DNA of 64,000 nucleotides from Meta bourneti (Eukaryota > Arthropoda > Arachnida > Araneae > Tetragnathidae): the NCBI GenBank assembly GCA_933210815.1, contig OW119933.1, forward strand, positions 107,505,780 to 107,569,779. The letters are read 5' to 3'. Position numbers and translations under genes: made by a program. Under the pieces are notes generated by a model. It saw only the letters and a list, made by a program, of their open reading frames with translations. It did no database searches and was not told where the DNA came from. Below are positions 1 to 11,206 of the stretch, in pieces (the stretch's first letter is position 1; each line of letters begins with the position of its first letter).

Positions 1-36
1 TAAATAAAGAATAATCTTTTCATAATAATTTCTTAC

Positions 37-3000
37 TCGATATACTTCTTCATAAGTCTCGTCATCTATCTCAATAGTTGTCACGGTTTCTTCTACATCA
101 CCAAGAACCATATTTAAATGCTGATCATAAGCCTTATAAAAATAAATGAAAATTCAATTAACTTTATTAATTTTTATACCACTTCACCATCACAGACAAT
201 AACTGAAAACATTCACATATTACTAATAGGAATTGGACATAAGGATTCACTTTTTAATACAATTTCAGTCAAATGTAAATTAATACACCATCTGGGGTCC
301 TCGATGTGTTTTTAATCATGAATATACTGGCTATTGTAGACTACATTTTAATGGACAAATATGTATGCATGAGGACAAGAGGGACAGAAACACAAATCTA
401 ATGCCATCAAAATATTCTAACTGATTTTGGCCAGATTACCCCTTATGAGACATGCTATCCCTTTCTTTCTGTTCCTTTACTGTGGTGCATTACTATGGCT
501 GCCCCCTCTACTATGAGTTCTTATTAGGAATGTCATAAGGTCATTATAATAAAAATTACCTTTCATATAAAGTACAAGGTTATATCAAAAAGTAAGGTGA
601 ATTTATCTCTAAAACTCAAGAGATTTTTGTATAGCTAATTAATTTTTTTTATATGTTGCAGATACCAAGATGATAGAAGTGTGACAGCTTGTAGAAAATT
701 CTACGTCAACCCGTCTGGTGTTTAGAGCAAATCAAAGATAGCGCATCGACTTGAACATTACTCCAAGGAGGAGGTGCGCTGTGTCATTCGTTTTTTATGG
801 GCCAAGGGAAGAAAACATGTGATATTCGAAGAGAATTGTTGGATGTCAACGAAGAGAGTGTTATGTCACAGAAACAAGTGTACTTGTGGTGTAACGAATT
901 TGCAAGTGGTAGGAGTACTGTGACAGAAGTGGCAGACCAGAAACGTCCATCATCTACACGAATGTGGCTGTCGTCGATGCCATGATTTGTGAAAACAGAA
1001 GAGTGAGGTTGCATGACATTGCAAATGCATTGAATATCTCATGGTTCAGTGAGCAGTATCGTCCATGACCAACTGGGCTTCATGAAAGTGTGTGCGTTGG
1101 GTGCCAAAGCTTCTAAGTGAGTCCTCTGCCGAATGATAGTGTGATACGATTTGTCAAACATAATAAATTTTCATATACAGGGTGATTCTACGGTCATGGG
1201 ACAAACTTCAGGGGGTGATAGAACACAACGAAACAAACACTTTCCCCCATAGAATGCATGGTCGCAAGTGCAGCGGTTGGCCGCTAGAGAGCGCAGTCAA
1301 ACGCTTGTATAAAAGAGTTACGTCGGCGATGCGAGGCCTGCATCAGGTGTGGTGGTCGACATTTTGAACAGCTTCTGTAATTGTGCATTTGCGTTGTACT
1401 TACCGACTGATGTTTGTACATGTCGTTTCATTTCCATGTGAAAAGTTTCTCATGTTTTGTACATGTCATTTCTTTCTTACCCGTTGTTCCTGGTATTTAT
1501 CTTTAATTTATGCAAATCTAATTGTATTATTTCGTTTTGTCAAGCAGTTATTGATGTTTATTTGACATTAAAGCGTTGTTTCCATATTTCATGCCTCTTC
1601 TTTCCAACTTGCATCGGACCGTGTGTTTGTGCCGAAATGGAAAGCGCCCTCTAGCGACCATACATTCTATGGGGAAAAGTGTTTGTTTCGTTGGGTTCTA
1701 TCACCCCCTGAAGTTTGTCCCATGACCGTAGAATCACCCTGTATTTATCTCTGCACGTTTTTCTGTCAATCAAAAATTCACATTACTTTTTGATACTCCT
1801 TTGTATTTAATTTGCTACTGTACTTGGTTTTTAAGATAAAGATGTAGCTATTTAATTTCAAAACAAATGAAGCACTATAAATGAAACTATAATTTTTCAT
1901 AAAGGAAAGTTCTATTCAATGCTCTTTAATTTCTGTAATTTACACAGTAATGTCTGAAATTCAAGAAATTAATTTGATATTTTTTTCTCAAAAGTTGATT
2001 TACATTTAAGTTTTCCAACCTATACTATTGATTATCTCTTCAAAGGTAGTTTTGAGAAAAGATTGATCAGAAACAAAATCAAACATAATTTTTATTTCAT
2101 ATATATTAGAATACAACAGCAAGACAGAGTTACTCACATGTAGTCTTCCTCTCAGTTCTCGTTCATTTCTCATTTTAACATAAATTTTTTCATCTAAAGT
2201 AAGACGAATCAAGTCAAGTGGTTCTTCAACAGCATTAGCTGCAACCTTTTAAAAAAATTAGAGCATTTCAATAAATGTAAGCCAACTAAAAAGAAATACA
2301 TGTGCTTGCAGAATTACCTTAAAATCTCTTCTTAAATCTTGAAATCTTACCTCTACATAAAGGTTAGGGCAAAATTAAATCTAAAACTCTAGCTTTCTAA
2401 GTCATTTTTACAACATTGCTAGTCTTCAATATTAAAGAGAATGCTGCAAGCTTAAAAAGTTATGTTTCACCGTTCATCTGGGTACAAGTCGCTTCAGAAT
2501 GATTGTTCACTAAATATTTAATATAGAGGGCTAGCTGATACACATTAGTAAAAATACAGAGAACTGTTCTGAAGCATAAGATGCTGCTCCAACTTGGGAT
2601 GAAAATCCCCAAGAGGGAAAAAGGTGAAAGGAAATTTCACATACCCAGGGAGAGATTAGATTAAGAACGGATATTGGAGAGTAAGGATGTACTGTAGTAT
2701 TGATCTCGGAACCAATCCTGTATTTCTTTGTGCTGTATGTTTGCAATAAATGCTTTTAATGTACGATTTGGATGGATTTTTCCTGATGAAAACACTATAT
2801 TTTGCCATAGATGCTAAAATGTGTTAGCCTAATGCACATTATATATAACGCTCCAAGTGCACAGGGTCTTAGAATGGCAATAAATAACATTAAATGTCTC
2901 GAAATTCACTTTTCATATTTTGTAACATTTGAAGTGTGCAATGTATAGATTTGCGAGTTGATTATGCCAGTAAAAACTTTTTTTTGCTTTGCATTCATAA

Positions 3001-6000
3001 TTTGTATCAATTTAATAAAAATATTAAAAAGCTGCTAGTTTAGAAGAGAACAAGTTATTCCATGCATTGATGGCAAGATATAAAAACAGAAATCCAACAC
3101 TTTCAGGGTTCTTGCCTACTGGCACTACACTGCAATATGTAAAGAAGTCAATGAGGAGCTGGTGTTGAATGACAATGGAGTAAAGAAACACTATAATGTT
3201 GTAAATTGGTAAAAATCAATGGAAGAGAAGCAAAAAGAGTTGGAAAAGTGTGGGTATGCTTTATTTGCAAGCTTCCACGAAGGGGAAGTATTATACAAGT
3301 CTCGTGCACGAGCATAGCAATTCAAAAATTAAAAGCGGGCTCAGGGTGCTTTGTTTTATACAGATTATTAGGTACAGCTTTGATATAGACTTTTTGCATC
3401 AACACCTTTGGATGCTTTTTGTAGCAAGCTGTGGCAGGCAAAGGCAACCCTGCTTTATTAGGATTATGCAACCTCGTGATTATTTGAATCTCTTATTAAT
3501 TTTTGTAAATCATTATCTTTTTTTTTATTTTACCATGCATAAACTCACATTAGCTAGAATAAATGTGATCTTTAAAACATTCATGTTTTCTATTTTTTAA
3601 TTTTTTCCCCGTTAATATTTTAATTATTTTCTGCTTAGCCTGAAAAGGTGTTTTTCTAAGAAATTCTTTGCCGATATAAAAGCATGCCAAGTGTGTTGCC
3701 ACAAGTTTTTATATCAAACCTGTACCAATTATTGTATATATTTTAGGAGATTAATTAAACTTAATTGTATAAAAATAATTTTCTTAGAAAATCCTGAGTC
3801 ATTCCATGTCAAATCAACACTTATTAGTCCATGATCTAGTGTCCTTAGAGATACAGAATTATGAATGGAAATCATAAAACAATCATTTCCCTTCCACATT
3901 TGAGTTAATAAGTTAATTATTTAAATAACAGCTTCATCTTTAGATAGTTATTGGTTATTTTATCAGGAACGAGATGGGTGAAGTGTCATTTCGAAGCTAA
4001 TGGGATTACAGCTAATAGGCTTTTGTTTAACATGCAACATCATGCAGTTTGAAATGTAAAAAAATGTCCTAAAAATCAGGGTATGAAAAAATCAAAAGCA
4101 TCGGATTTATTTGATTTAAATCAGATTTTTATAATTTTAATTAATTCCTTGCCCGTACAAGTTTAAATTTGTTGAACATGAGACATGCAAATTACAGTGC
4201 AGTTTCCAGATAGTTTTGATTTATGTAAACATTAATATTTTTATGTAAAACATTAATGTATTAAGAAATATAGCTGGGTAAATATTTGAAAGATTAAAAT
4301 ATGACAGGAATTAGCAAAGTAAATCACATGATAGAGTAAATAGACAGTGCCCCAAATGCCAAGATGAGCAATGTTTTTCCATCTGGTTCTCAAGCAGTTT
4401 AGATTACTTTGAGTTTTACTCATAACCAGTGAAGTGAATTTTTTGGACCCAGATAAATAAGGTTGCCGGATACCATATTAAGAATTTTTTCAATTTACAA
4501 ATTTCAGAATTTTTTTGCATTATACATTTATCATGTATGAATAAAATATTTTGAATTACTTCAAGACTTGATTGAATTGGTTCAAGACTTGCTTTGGGGA
4601 AAAATCATGTCACCAATAGGAAATAAAATAAAAGGAACTTGCATCTTGAAAAATTCCTACTTCTCATTAATTTTTAGCTTGCAAAAATAACTTGGTGAAA
4701 AAGTTGTTATTTTTTGTAAGTTAACAGTAAAAAAATGAAATGACATGAAAATAATCAATTTCAAATCAAATTTCCATTTTTCAAATTCTTTGAGCATTGA
4801 CAAGTATTTTATAGGTATATTCGAAGCATACAAAAAGGGTTTATGTATATAAAACAAAAACCCCAGATAATGCAATTCAGTGGAATTTTGAGCTTGCAAT
4901 AAAAATTTATCAATTCCAATAGTTTCCTCTTCAATCCATAATCTTTTCTCAACATACTCACTCAATTATCAGATGAGTGAATTAACTTTTACATTCCAAA
5001 TTTCAATTCCATAAATATTGTAGTTATTCTAGCAGTGTAAAAAATTCTATGGGATCAATGCATAAAATTTCCCAATAAATTGAAATAAAAAGTAACCAAT
5101 ATATTACACAAAACAAAATGAAACTATTAAAATTGCCAATTATAAAGATTTATGTGCAAAATTGGAATGCTTTGAGATACTGGAAGAAAATCTCTTCGTT
5201 GTGAGTTAGTGTCTATATTTTTTTATGAACAGACAACAATATGAAATAAATAACTAGAACATCTTAAAAAAAGAAAGCAAGTTAACCATAATTTTAATAA
5301 TTTGAGTGAATATATTTTGGGCATCTTCACTTAGCACATGGTGAATGGTTTAAAATTGGCCATGTGCGATTTATAGTTACATGGAATGTTTAAAACAAAA
5401 CCAACACTGAAGAGCAGACTTGTGAGTGACACCTATTGGTCAATGGCCCAAGATGAAAATACTTGTCTGGTAATTATGATCCCAATCAGTAAATACTGTT
5501 ATTTAGTGTCTTCAAAGGGAGGATGATTTTCAATATAATTTTGGGGTGAACTCAGTACGAAGTTCTTAACTTATTTGAATAAAATAACATGCATCTCGTT
5601 CAATATTTCATTCTCAATATTATTAAACGTAACAGAAAGAAAATGAAATTAAAAAATTTTGATTTAAATCAATAATTAAAAAAAATAACTTGATTTAAAT
5701 CGGCATACTCTGCTAAAAATTTAACTGAATTTAAAATGTTTGAAAAAAGGACAATTTTTAAATTGTTGAAAAAATTTGAAACCTTACTTTTTCTATCCCT
5801 TTGTAAACCTCATTAAATTTAATTTATGATACAGGGTGCGGCACGGGAACTTCCTTATTTGAATTGTGCGCCACACAGCAGCTGTTAGTTCTCTAAGAGT
5901 GGGGATAGGCTCATTTGAAAGGGCCCAGCATAACGTTTTTTTGAACGGTTAGTTCAGTAATCAGTATGCAGTGGACGAGCAAGGAGCGCGCGTTCGCCGT

Positions 6001-8600
6001 GGCGACATATTTTTCGAACCTCAATTCAATTATTGGAACTCAGCGAGCGTTCAGAAAAAAATTTAAAATCACTCCTAAAGGTCCTGTTCCTGATCGTAAA
6101 TCGATTGTCCAATGGGTGGACACTTTTATGAATACCGGTAGTGTATCTAAAAAAAAGCCAGGACCTTCAAAAACAACCAGGACTCCAGAAAACGTCGAGA
6201 GAGTGCAGAAGATTTCAGATTTCGACTCTCCCAATGTATTGAGCAGAACGGTGGCCACCTTCAAAATATCATTTTCAAAAAGCAATAAAAAAACTTTAAA
6301 TGTACCGCTATGTAAAAAAAATTTTTTAATGATATCTTCAATACTTTTTGTTTTATCATTGTTTTAAATAAGGAAGTTCCCGCGCCACACCCTATAGATA
6401 ACACATAATATTGACATCATGTTTTCTATTAAAAATTTAAATTACTTTAAGTAAAAAGACGTGATTTCCATTTATATCTATATAAGGACATTTAATATAG
6501 AAAGTTTTATAAAAATCTGAGACATCAAGAACTACAGCAATTCAAAATTGACTCCTTATGAAGTATGAAAAACCTGTACATTTTTAGTCAGTCATTTTAG
6601 TCTTGTCACTTGAAAGCAATCAGAAAGAATGTATTTCTAGGGGTGCTCTAAACTAAAATTGAAGTAAAGGAAATCTGAGCTTAGCACTTGGACATCAAAT
6701 ATTTCCACTGTAACAGGACAAAAAGGATGTCAGCTCTCTACCTCAAGATGCGTACAGCTGCAGTCTGTACAGTGCGGAGAGACAACGACTCTTGGCGCAC
6801 TTTTAAGAGACTAATGCCGGCTGATGGTAACACATTTTTATCTAGAATTTTTCTCTGGTTTTATGGTTAGAGTTCTCGTGTTTTTATGGCAACCGCCAGC
6901 GTCCAGATCCTTCTTTGTTCTAGATTGTTGTATTTATTTCCGACAGTCAAGTACTCTTACATAGATTGTTCTTTGTTTTTAGTGTAATTGATAAGTTTCA
7001 AGAGAATTTTTCTCAAAACTTAAAGTTTAGTTTTTCTAGTGGTAGACAAACTTATGAGAGTTGCTAATAATTTATTTTGTTACAAGTTGTGTCGCGATTA
7101 AGAGCTTTTTTTATACTTTTTTAAAGGAATCTGGATTAATTAAATCAAAATTTTCTTGCGATAAATGCAATGGGGAAATGATGTTTTCTGTGAGGAATTC
7201 GGTTAGTGATGGTTACAATTAGATTTCTAGGAATCGTCGGGATCATAAGCCATGTCGTAGTTACAAATCGATCAGACATGGGTCATGGTTTTGCAACAGC
7301 AATTTGAAGCTGGAGGAGATTTTTCTTTTAACTTATGATATTTTAAAGGGCACAAAGAGTGAGGATATAGCGGGAGAGTATTTTTTAAAGTCCCACACTT
7401 TAGCTGATTGGTGGCAGTTTGTGAACGAGGTAATTTCTGATTTTGTGGAAACACAATCAGAAAAACTTTTTACTAGTCTAAATCTTTGGTACAGCTGTAG
7501 TCTCTGCCGCGCGCGGTGGCAACGCGTTTTGGCGTAGTTATAAGTGACTCATGCAGGCTGATGGTAACCCATTTTTTTTCTCGAATTTTCTCCTGGTTAG
7601 GGTTAACCTATTTTTATGGCAACCTTGCCGGCGTCCAGTTCTCATTTACAGTGAAATCTTAAAATATTAGAATAACTTATATTCTACTGATGTACATTTT
7701 TTTTATTCATTTCATTCATATGTGGAGAATGATATCGATTCACTGTTGGAAATCCGAGAACAAATGGGTTACCCTCACCGGCATGAGTCGCTTATAACTA
7801 CGCCAAAATTCCATACATTTCATCCATATTTGCAGTGTTTTTTTTATTCAAATGTTGTTTCATTCAGATTTACATATTTCATCCATACGTATGCAGTATA
7901 TATTCGATGTTGGAAGATTTCCGTGGCGACATAAAAAGTGCGCCAAACACGGCGCCAAAAAAAACGCGTTGCCACCGCGCGTGGCAGAGACTACAGCTGT
8001 ACCGTCAAAATGCTGTTTTATCAAGATTTATATATTTAATCCATATGTATGCAGTATATATTCAATTTTGGAAGATTTCCTCGGCAACATAAAAAGTGCG
8101 CCAAAAAAAAACGTGTTGCCACTCCACACGGCAGACTTCAGCTGTACCTCGAGATGCCTCTTTAAAAATAATGGACTTTACTCTAAGGCACGAGTTTGGG
8201 TTGGTATGGAATGCTCTAATAATTTGTGAAACGAGGGCCAATTAAACTGTTCGTAAGTTCAGGAACCAAGACACATTTAACAAAGAGCAAATCTCTAGGA
8301 ACAACTTTTTATCAAAGAGTTGCCTCTATATGCATACAGTGGAAGTGATCATCCATAAATTTGTGCTGATTTGGTAATTGAAATAAAAGGAAAATACAAA
8401 AGCATACAGCACGCTTAGATGCAACAAATAAGGCGTATTTTTACATTAAACTCTACCAACTCTAAGTTGCGTCAGTTTGATAAAACCATAGTATAACATA
8501 ATTCATTTGAATTAAGAATTACAAAATCTAAAAATATTGACTTATCCAACTGCAGGCAATTGCAACAAATCCTTCTTACTTGTTCAATATTTCCTGCCAT
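37..8600 (-). CDS. LSM3: LSM3, U6 snRNA-associated Sm-like protein (partial, 3 exons seen)
   Basis: Three exons on the minus strand join in phase 0. Exon 1 (8600-8580) encodes MAGNIEQ and is followed by GTAAGA. Exon 2 (2245-2138, 36 codons) starts VAANAVEEPLDLIRL and ends RGRLH before GTGAGT. Exon 3 (132-37, 32 codons) starts AYDQHLNMVLGDVEE, ends EEVYR and is followed by GTAAGA. This matches the LSm3 N-terminal segment and Sm1 motif. The last exon, with Sm2 (usually PMLFVRGDGV), would lie left of base 1. In known biology LSm3 is part of the LSm2-8 ring that binds the U6 snRNA 3' oligo(U) in the nucleus and of the cytoplasmic LSm1-7 decapping ring. Intron 1 (6.3 kb) holds an hAT-like element, a DUF4817-type element and a Merlin. 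Intron 2 (2.0 kb) holds a mariner. The protein identity is secure; expression is not shown. Confidence 0.93.
575..1803 (+). mobile_element. Mariner-family element, decayed, with a nested TIR element
   Basis: Inverted ends share ATCAAAAAGTAAKGTGAAT (583-601 and, reversed, 1775-1793), flanked by TA at 573-574 and 1804-1805. The right arm has the uninterrupted site near 60,640, with a single TA. From about 737 to 1,130 the plus strand encodes a mariner transposase N-terminus (helix-turn-helix region) with frameshifts. Recognisable blocks are CDIRRELLDVNEESVMSQKQ, VYLWCNEFASGR, VRLHDIANAL and SSIVHDQLGF. The catalytic DDE/D part is missing; a 564-bp TIR element sits downstream of the fragment. 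It lies in LSM3 intron 2, opposite in strand to the gene. Confidence 0.82.
1178..1741. mobile_element. 564-bp MITE-like element with about 90-bp terminal inverted repeats
   Basis: Starts CAGGGTGATTCTACGGTCAT and ends with its exact reverse complement. The inverted repeats run about 90 bp (1178-1268 against 1651-1741) with only a few mismatches. It is flanked by TA (1176-1177 and 1742-1743), as for the Tc1/mariner (IS630) superfamily. It is nested inside the older mariner relic. The core (about 1,270-1,650) has short open frames but nothing I recognise as transposase. The well-matched ends suggest a relatively young insertion. Confidence 0.88.
2585..2810. mobile_element. Unclassified ~225-bp insertion present only in the left arm
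   Basis: The left arm reads GCATAAGATGCT, then this segment, then CATAGATGCT before homology to the right arm (about 59,660-59,730) resumes. The right arm has a single AGATGCT-like site. The short direct repeat suggests a target duplication. The insert has an AATAAA-like motif near 2,745 but no recognised terminal repeats or coding sequence. Confidence 0.4.
4077..5712 (+). mobile_element. Non-autonomous hAT-like element, type 1, with perfect 8-bp TSD
   Basis: Begins CAGGGTATG and ends CATACTCTG, an imperfect inverted pair. It is flanked by CTAAAAAT at 4069-4076 and again at 5713-5720. That 8-bp duplication fits the hAT preference (nTnnnnAn). The right arm shows a single uninterrupted copy (TTAAAAAT in reverse, about 58,402-58,409). 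Both ends carry GATTTAAATC palindromes. No transposase is visible in 1,636 bp, only short AT-rich frames. Related copies lie at 11,690, 54,460 and 62,172. Confidence 0.85.
5832..6394 (+). mobile_element. Internally deleted DUF4817-type mariner-like element
   Basis: Ends are inverted repeats: CAGGGTGCGGCACGGGAACT on the left and, reversed, TAGGGTGTGGCGCGGGAACT on the right. Both sides are flanked by TA. It encodes the N-terminal part of a transposase (separate entry) joined directly to a short C-terminal tail. About two thirds of the usual coding region, including the catalytic domain, is absent. It lies in LSM3 intron 1, and the right arm shows no such insert at about 58,260-58,310. Confidence 0.85.
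5966..6367 (+). pseudogene. DUF4817-type transposase N-terminus fused to residual tail
   Basis: 133-codon open frame. Residues 1 to about 75 are the helix-turn-helix (DUF4817) region seen in arthropod mariner-like elements: WTSKERAFAVATYF, TQRAFRKKFKI and PVPDRKSIVQWVDTF. A linker KKKPGPSKTTRTPENVERV follows. From about residue 95 the frame runs through deleted sequence into a hydrophobic tail. The DDE catalytic domain is missing, so it cannot encode an active transposase. A DNA-binding-only product is conceivable but there is no sign of host use. Confidence 0.75.
7127..7474 (+). pseudogene. Merlin transposase, N-terminal part (ISXO2-like)
   Basis: One plus-strand frame reads a zinc-ribbon-like start (SCDKCNGEMMF). 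After an in-frame TAG near 7,218 it continues RRDHKPCRSYKSIRHGSWF, then LEEIFLLTYDILKGTKSEDI, then HTLADWWQFVNEVISDFVE and TQSEKL. This is the region just before the first catalytic Asp block of ISXO2/IS1016-type transposases, which usually reads like GGPGKIVEIDES. The frame breaks exactly there and runs into the nested copy, so all catalytic residues are missing. Confidence 0.72.
7499..8002. mobile_element. Inner non-autonomous Merlin derivative
   Basis: Starts GTACAGCTGTAGTCTCTGCC and ends with its exact reverse complement. The inverted repeats extend about 38 bp, through GCGCGCGGTGGCAACGCG-like sequence. Its left 150 bp resembles the left end of the outer element (6,752-6,920). Its right 150 bp (7,848-8,002) is a near-tandem copy of the outer right end (8,004-8,147). 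The neighbouring 9-mers do not match, so insertion with deletion or a terminal tandem duplication is possible. Confidence 0.65.
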
Positions 8601-9595
8601 TGTGTGTGTACACTTGTTAAAAAAGGAAGTTCAAACTTTTACTTCACTAAAAAACTGAAGCAGATATCGCTTTCCCACAGTTCATACGAGACCGGGAAAT
8701 CTGGAAAAATAAATCAAAAGGACCAACAATATTAACTAAGTTTAGCTGTATTAAGTCTTACTGAAAAATTATTTTTTCAAATGTCCAAGGTATTTTCAAT
8801 TTATTATTTTTTCAATCAATTATTATATTTTTACTTTTTTTAGTGTTTCTCTGCATTAAATTAACTAAAAATATAAAAATTATAAGAGTGTTTTTAAAAC
8901 TCAATCTATTTTCTCAACAAACGTATTTCAATCTCGTTTTACGAAATCATTTCAAAAATAATTAGCTATAATTAAGCCATAAACTTAAACTGAATCTGGC
9001 AACAAAGAATGAGAGTTAGAATGAATGTTTTGATTTTGTATTGATGATTGAAACCTTGAGAGTAAAGCTTGTTTACAGCCATTCTTTGTATCTTCATTTA
9101 GATTCAAATTAGTTTTGTAGCAGTTTTTGCACCTATTTTTTAAAAGATAAATGTCAAAGTCTGGATTTTTTTTTCCTTTCCTTATTTCCACTACACAATG
9201 AGCAGATTTATTGTTCGTTTATGCTAGTGTGATGCTTATTAAAACAACTTTAATATAAACTTTCAGATGTGCATCTGAAAAGAAAATTAATGCCTAGCAG
9301 CTTGTTATGATCTCAGAAAGTTTTTCTGTGTAAAAAAAAAGAGAATATTGACTGATTTGTAATAAAACTATTTTAATAGGTGAAAGTTTTATTGTAGAAT
9401 CTTTCTCATTAAAGCAGTTGGAAGAAACAATTTTGCTCTTAAAACTGGTATAAAATCTGCATTGTTTCAATTTTTGAATGAAGGTTTTAGTTTCTTCCTA
9501 AGGTTCTAAAAATATAAACATTGCTGAGTTTTAATATTTCTTAAATCAAGAATGTTTCTCTGAAATATAGCGGGTAATGATAAATTTTGAAACTA

Positions 9596-10167
9596 GTCAA
9601 GCCTCGTTAAGATGAATTTCACGGGACTAAAAACAATTTATATTAACCGTAGTTTGTGTTATCCAAATTCAGAAAAAAGCATTTTTTTAATAAAATAATA
9701 TTGTAGTTACATTACTTACTGTACAATTCTTGGTTCACAGATAAATGATAATCTTCATCTTAAAGGTTATACAGGTGATTCTCGATTACGCAATTTTTGT
9801 CTGGAAACAGTTCTGTTATCGATTTTTGTGTCATTCTTTAAGATAATCTTTGATGCGGTCCGCGTTGTTTAATTGAGTAGATGAATTTTCACTGGCTAAC
9901 AAAATCGGTGATCAATTTCTAAGCCAGCAGTAGCTTCTTTAAGACACTTATTCCATCATATTCATTTATTCCTTCATCACTCTCTTCCACAAATATATCT
10001 TCTATAATTTCAGTCACTTAATGCCTTAAGTTTTGAAAATTTATTTGTCTCAATTGGAGATTAGTGTAATCCGAATTCTTAAGCGAATGAGTTAACATTT
10101 GAATAGACATTTTGAAGGGGAGGGAATTTAATTCGTATCAAGCGAGTTCGTCTTAATAAGGTTTGAT
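9596..10167 (-). mobile_element. pogo/Tigger-like element, internally deleted
   Basis: Inverted ends GTCAAGCCTCGTTAAGATGA (left) and ATCAAACCTTATTAAGACGA (right, reversed), flanked by TA at 9594-9595 and 10168-10169. The AACCTCGTTAANAC-type end is typical of pogo/Tigger. The minus strand encodes a likely transposase C-terminal relic: EDIFVEESDEGI, then after frameshifts DRIKDYLKE and MTQKSITELFP, like the acidic and QxxIxxFF tails of this family. The right arm keeps an empty TA near 49,199. Catalytic and CENP-B-like domains are absent. Confidence 0.75.
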
Positions 10168-10655
10168 TATGTATTACTTTATTATACATTTTTATCAAGT
10201 TGGGGTACTCAAATTACTTCCTCTTTTAAACAGTCTTCTATCAAAGAAAATTTAAGAATCAAATAACTTTTTTGAGACATGATGCCTGAATTGACCTAGC
10301 CTGCTCCTCAGTTTTAAGGAACTCCTGTTCTCAACGGGACGTTTAAAACCATGAAACTAGATGGACCTATAAGGGAAAATATCTTGTCCTGTTTTCTATC
10401 CATTAGACTTGTAAGAATTTTGTTATTCTTTAATGATTTTAGTTTATATATTGCTGCATTTTTTATACATATTTCTGTTTTCTAGCACTTTCGTTTGTCC
10501 AACTGAGAATACGTCCTTCTCTGAAAGAGTCGATGAATATCGTAAAATCAACTGTGTGAAGTAACTGGTTGCTCTACTGATAGTCATTTCTCTCATCTTA
10601 CTTGGTATGTTCAGTTCCTATTTTAACTGAATTTGGATTCTAATTTCATATTTAT

Positions 10656-11190
10656 CAGGGTATGCAGATTTAAATCAGCATGATTTTCTTAAGTTTAGTA
10701 ATATTGAAAATGAAATAACCTGGGACAATACAAAATCAGTTTAAAAGTTTGCTTTTACTCGGTAACACTCCTTATTGATCATTTTTAAAACTGACAATTG
10801 CTGGCCTCCCTACTTTGTAGACACTAAAGATAATTGTATTGATTGGGATGCAATGGGTTCCAAATTTGAGAAATTATAAATGTTTTAGAACTCTTTATTT
10901 TGTTTACATAAATCATTTCCAATATTATCAGTATATTTGTATTATTATCTCATGTTGGAGGGAGGACTGGGCCTGAACCATAAAAATATTAGGACCCAAA
11001 GAGTTCTGGGTCTCTAGAACCTTGCGACCATTCTGATAAACATTCGAAGACAGATCAAACCAGTCTGCATATTTGGTTACTCATATTATTTGTATATTTA
11101 TCCCTTTCGTTTGGGGTTCCTGGGCCTTACTGTAAAATTTTAAAGGATTCCAAGGGGTCGTTCATGCTTGGTGTACGTGTTTTAATATAA
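10656..11190 (-). mobile_element. hAT-like element, type 2, left part
   Basis: Begins CAGGGTATGCAGATTTAAAT, preceded by ATATTTAT (fits nTnnnnAn). It matches the reverse complement of 48,150-48,711 and is similar to 34,324-34,900 in the same sense. It stops at a Tc1 fragment beginning at 11,207. The element on the far side of that fragment (11,690-12,317) is of the other subtype, so the whole block looks chimeric. Confidence 0.7.
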
Positions 11191-11206
11191 TTTCTCATTG
11201 GAAATA

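Larger units (their letters stand above)
6752..8147 (+). mobile_element. Merlin (IS1016/ISXO2-like) DNA transposon relic with nested copy
   Basis: Terminal inverted repeats GTACAGCTGCAGTCTG (left) and GTACAGCTGAAGTCTG (right, reversed). They are flanked by TCAAGATGC (left) and TCGAGATGC (right), a 9-bp target duplication with one mismatch. The right arm has one copy at about 57,829-57,838 and no insert. Inside is a Merlin-type transposase N-terminus (about 7,127-7,474). The sequence then meets a second set of the same ends (7,499-8,002). Merlin elements typically make 8-9 bp duplications, which fits. Confidence 0.82.
1..8965. repeat. Left arm, segment I, of the LSM3 inverted duplication
   Basis: The reverse complement of this stretch aligns, with gaps, to about 56,690-62,160. 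Anchors include LSM3 exons 1-3; the block near 3,250-3,440 (pairs with 59,060-59,250); the block near 6,500-6,620 (pairs with 57,950-58,060); and the block near 8,225-8,400 (pairs with 57,600-57,780). Most large gaps are transposons present in only one arm. The arms are clearly diverged, with mismatches every few bases in places. Identity was not computed. Confidence 0.85.
9090..11190. repeat. Left arm, segment II, of the inverted duplication
   Basis: The reverse complement matches about 48,130-49,700. Anchors are 9,100-9,560 (pairs with 49,260-49,690), 10,200-10,640 (pairs with 48,720-49,200) and 10,656-11,160 (pairs with 48,150-48,711). It holds a pogo/Tigger element absent from the right arm. 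It shares with the right arm an older hAT-like insertion at the same site. In the right arm the two segments are separated by about 7 kb (49.7-56.7 kb) that is missing here. Confidence 0.8.

Noticed and set aside
3250..3600. 116-codon plus-strand frame
   Set aside because: Its counterpart in the right arm (59,068-59,250, minus) is broken, composition is that of intronic DNA, and it lies within LSM3 intron 1.
4657..4965. 102-codon minus-strand frame
   Set aside because: Inside the hAT-like element; not conserved in the sister copies.
8985..9191. 68-codon minus-strand frame
   Set aside because: The matching right-arm sequence (about 49,600-49,700) does not keep it open, and it has no recognisable domain.
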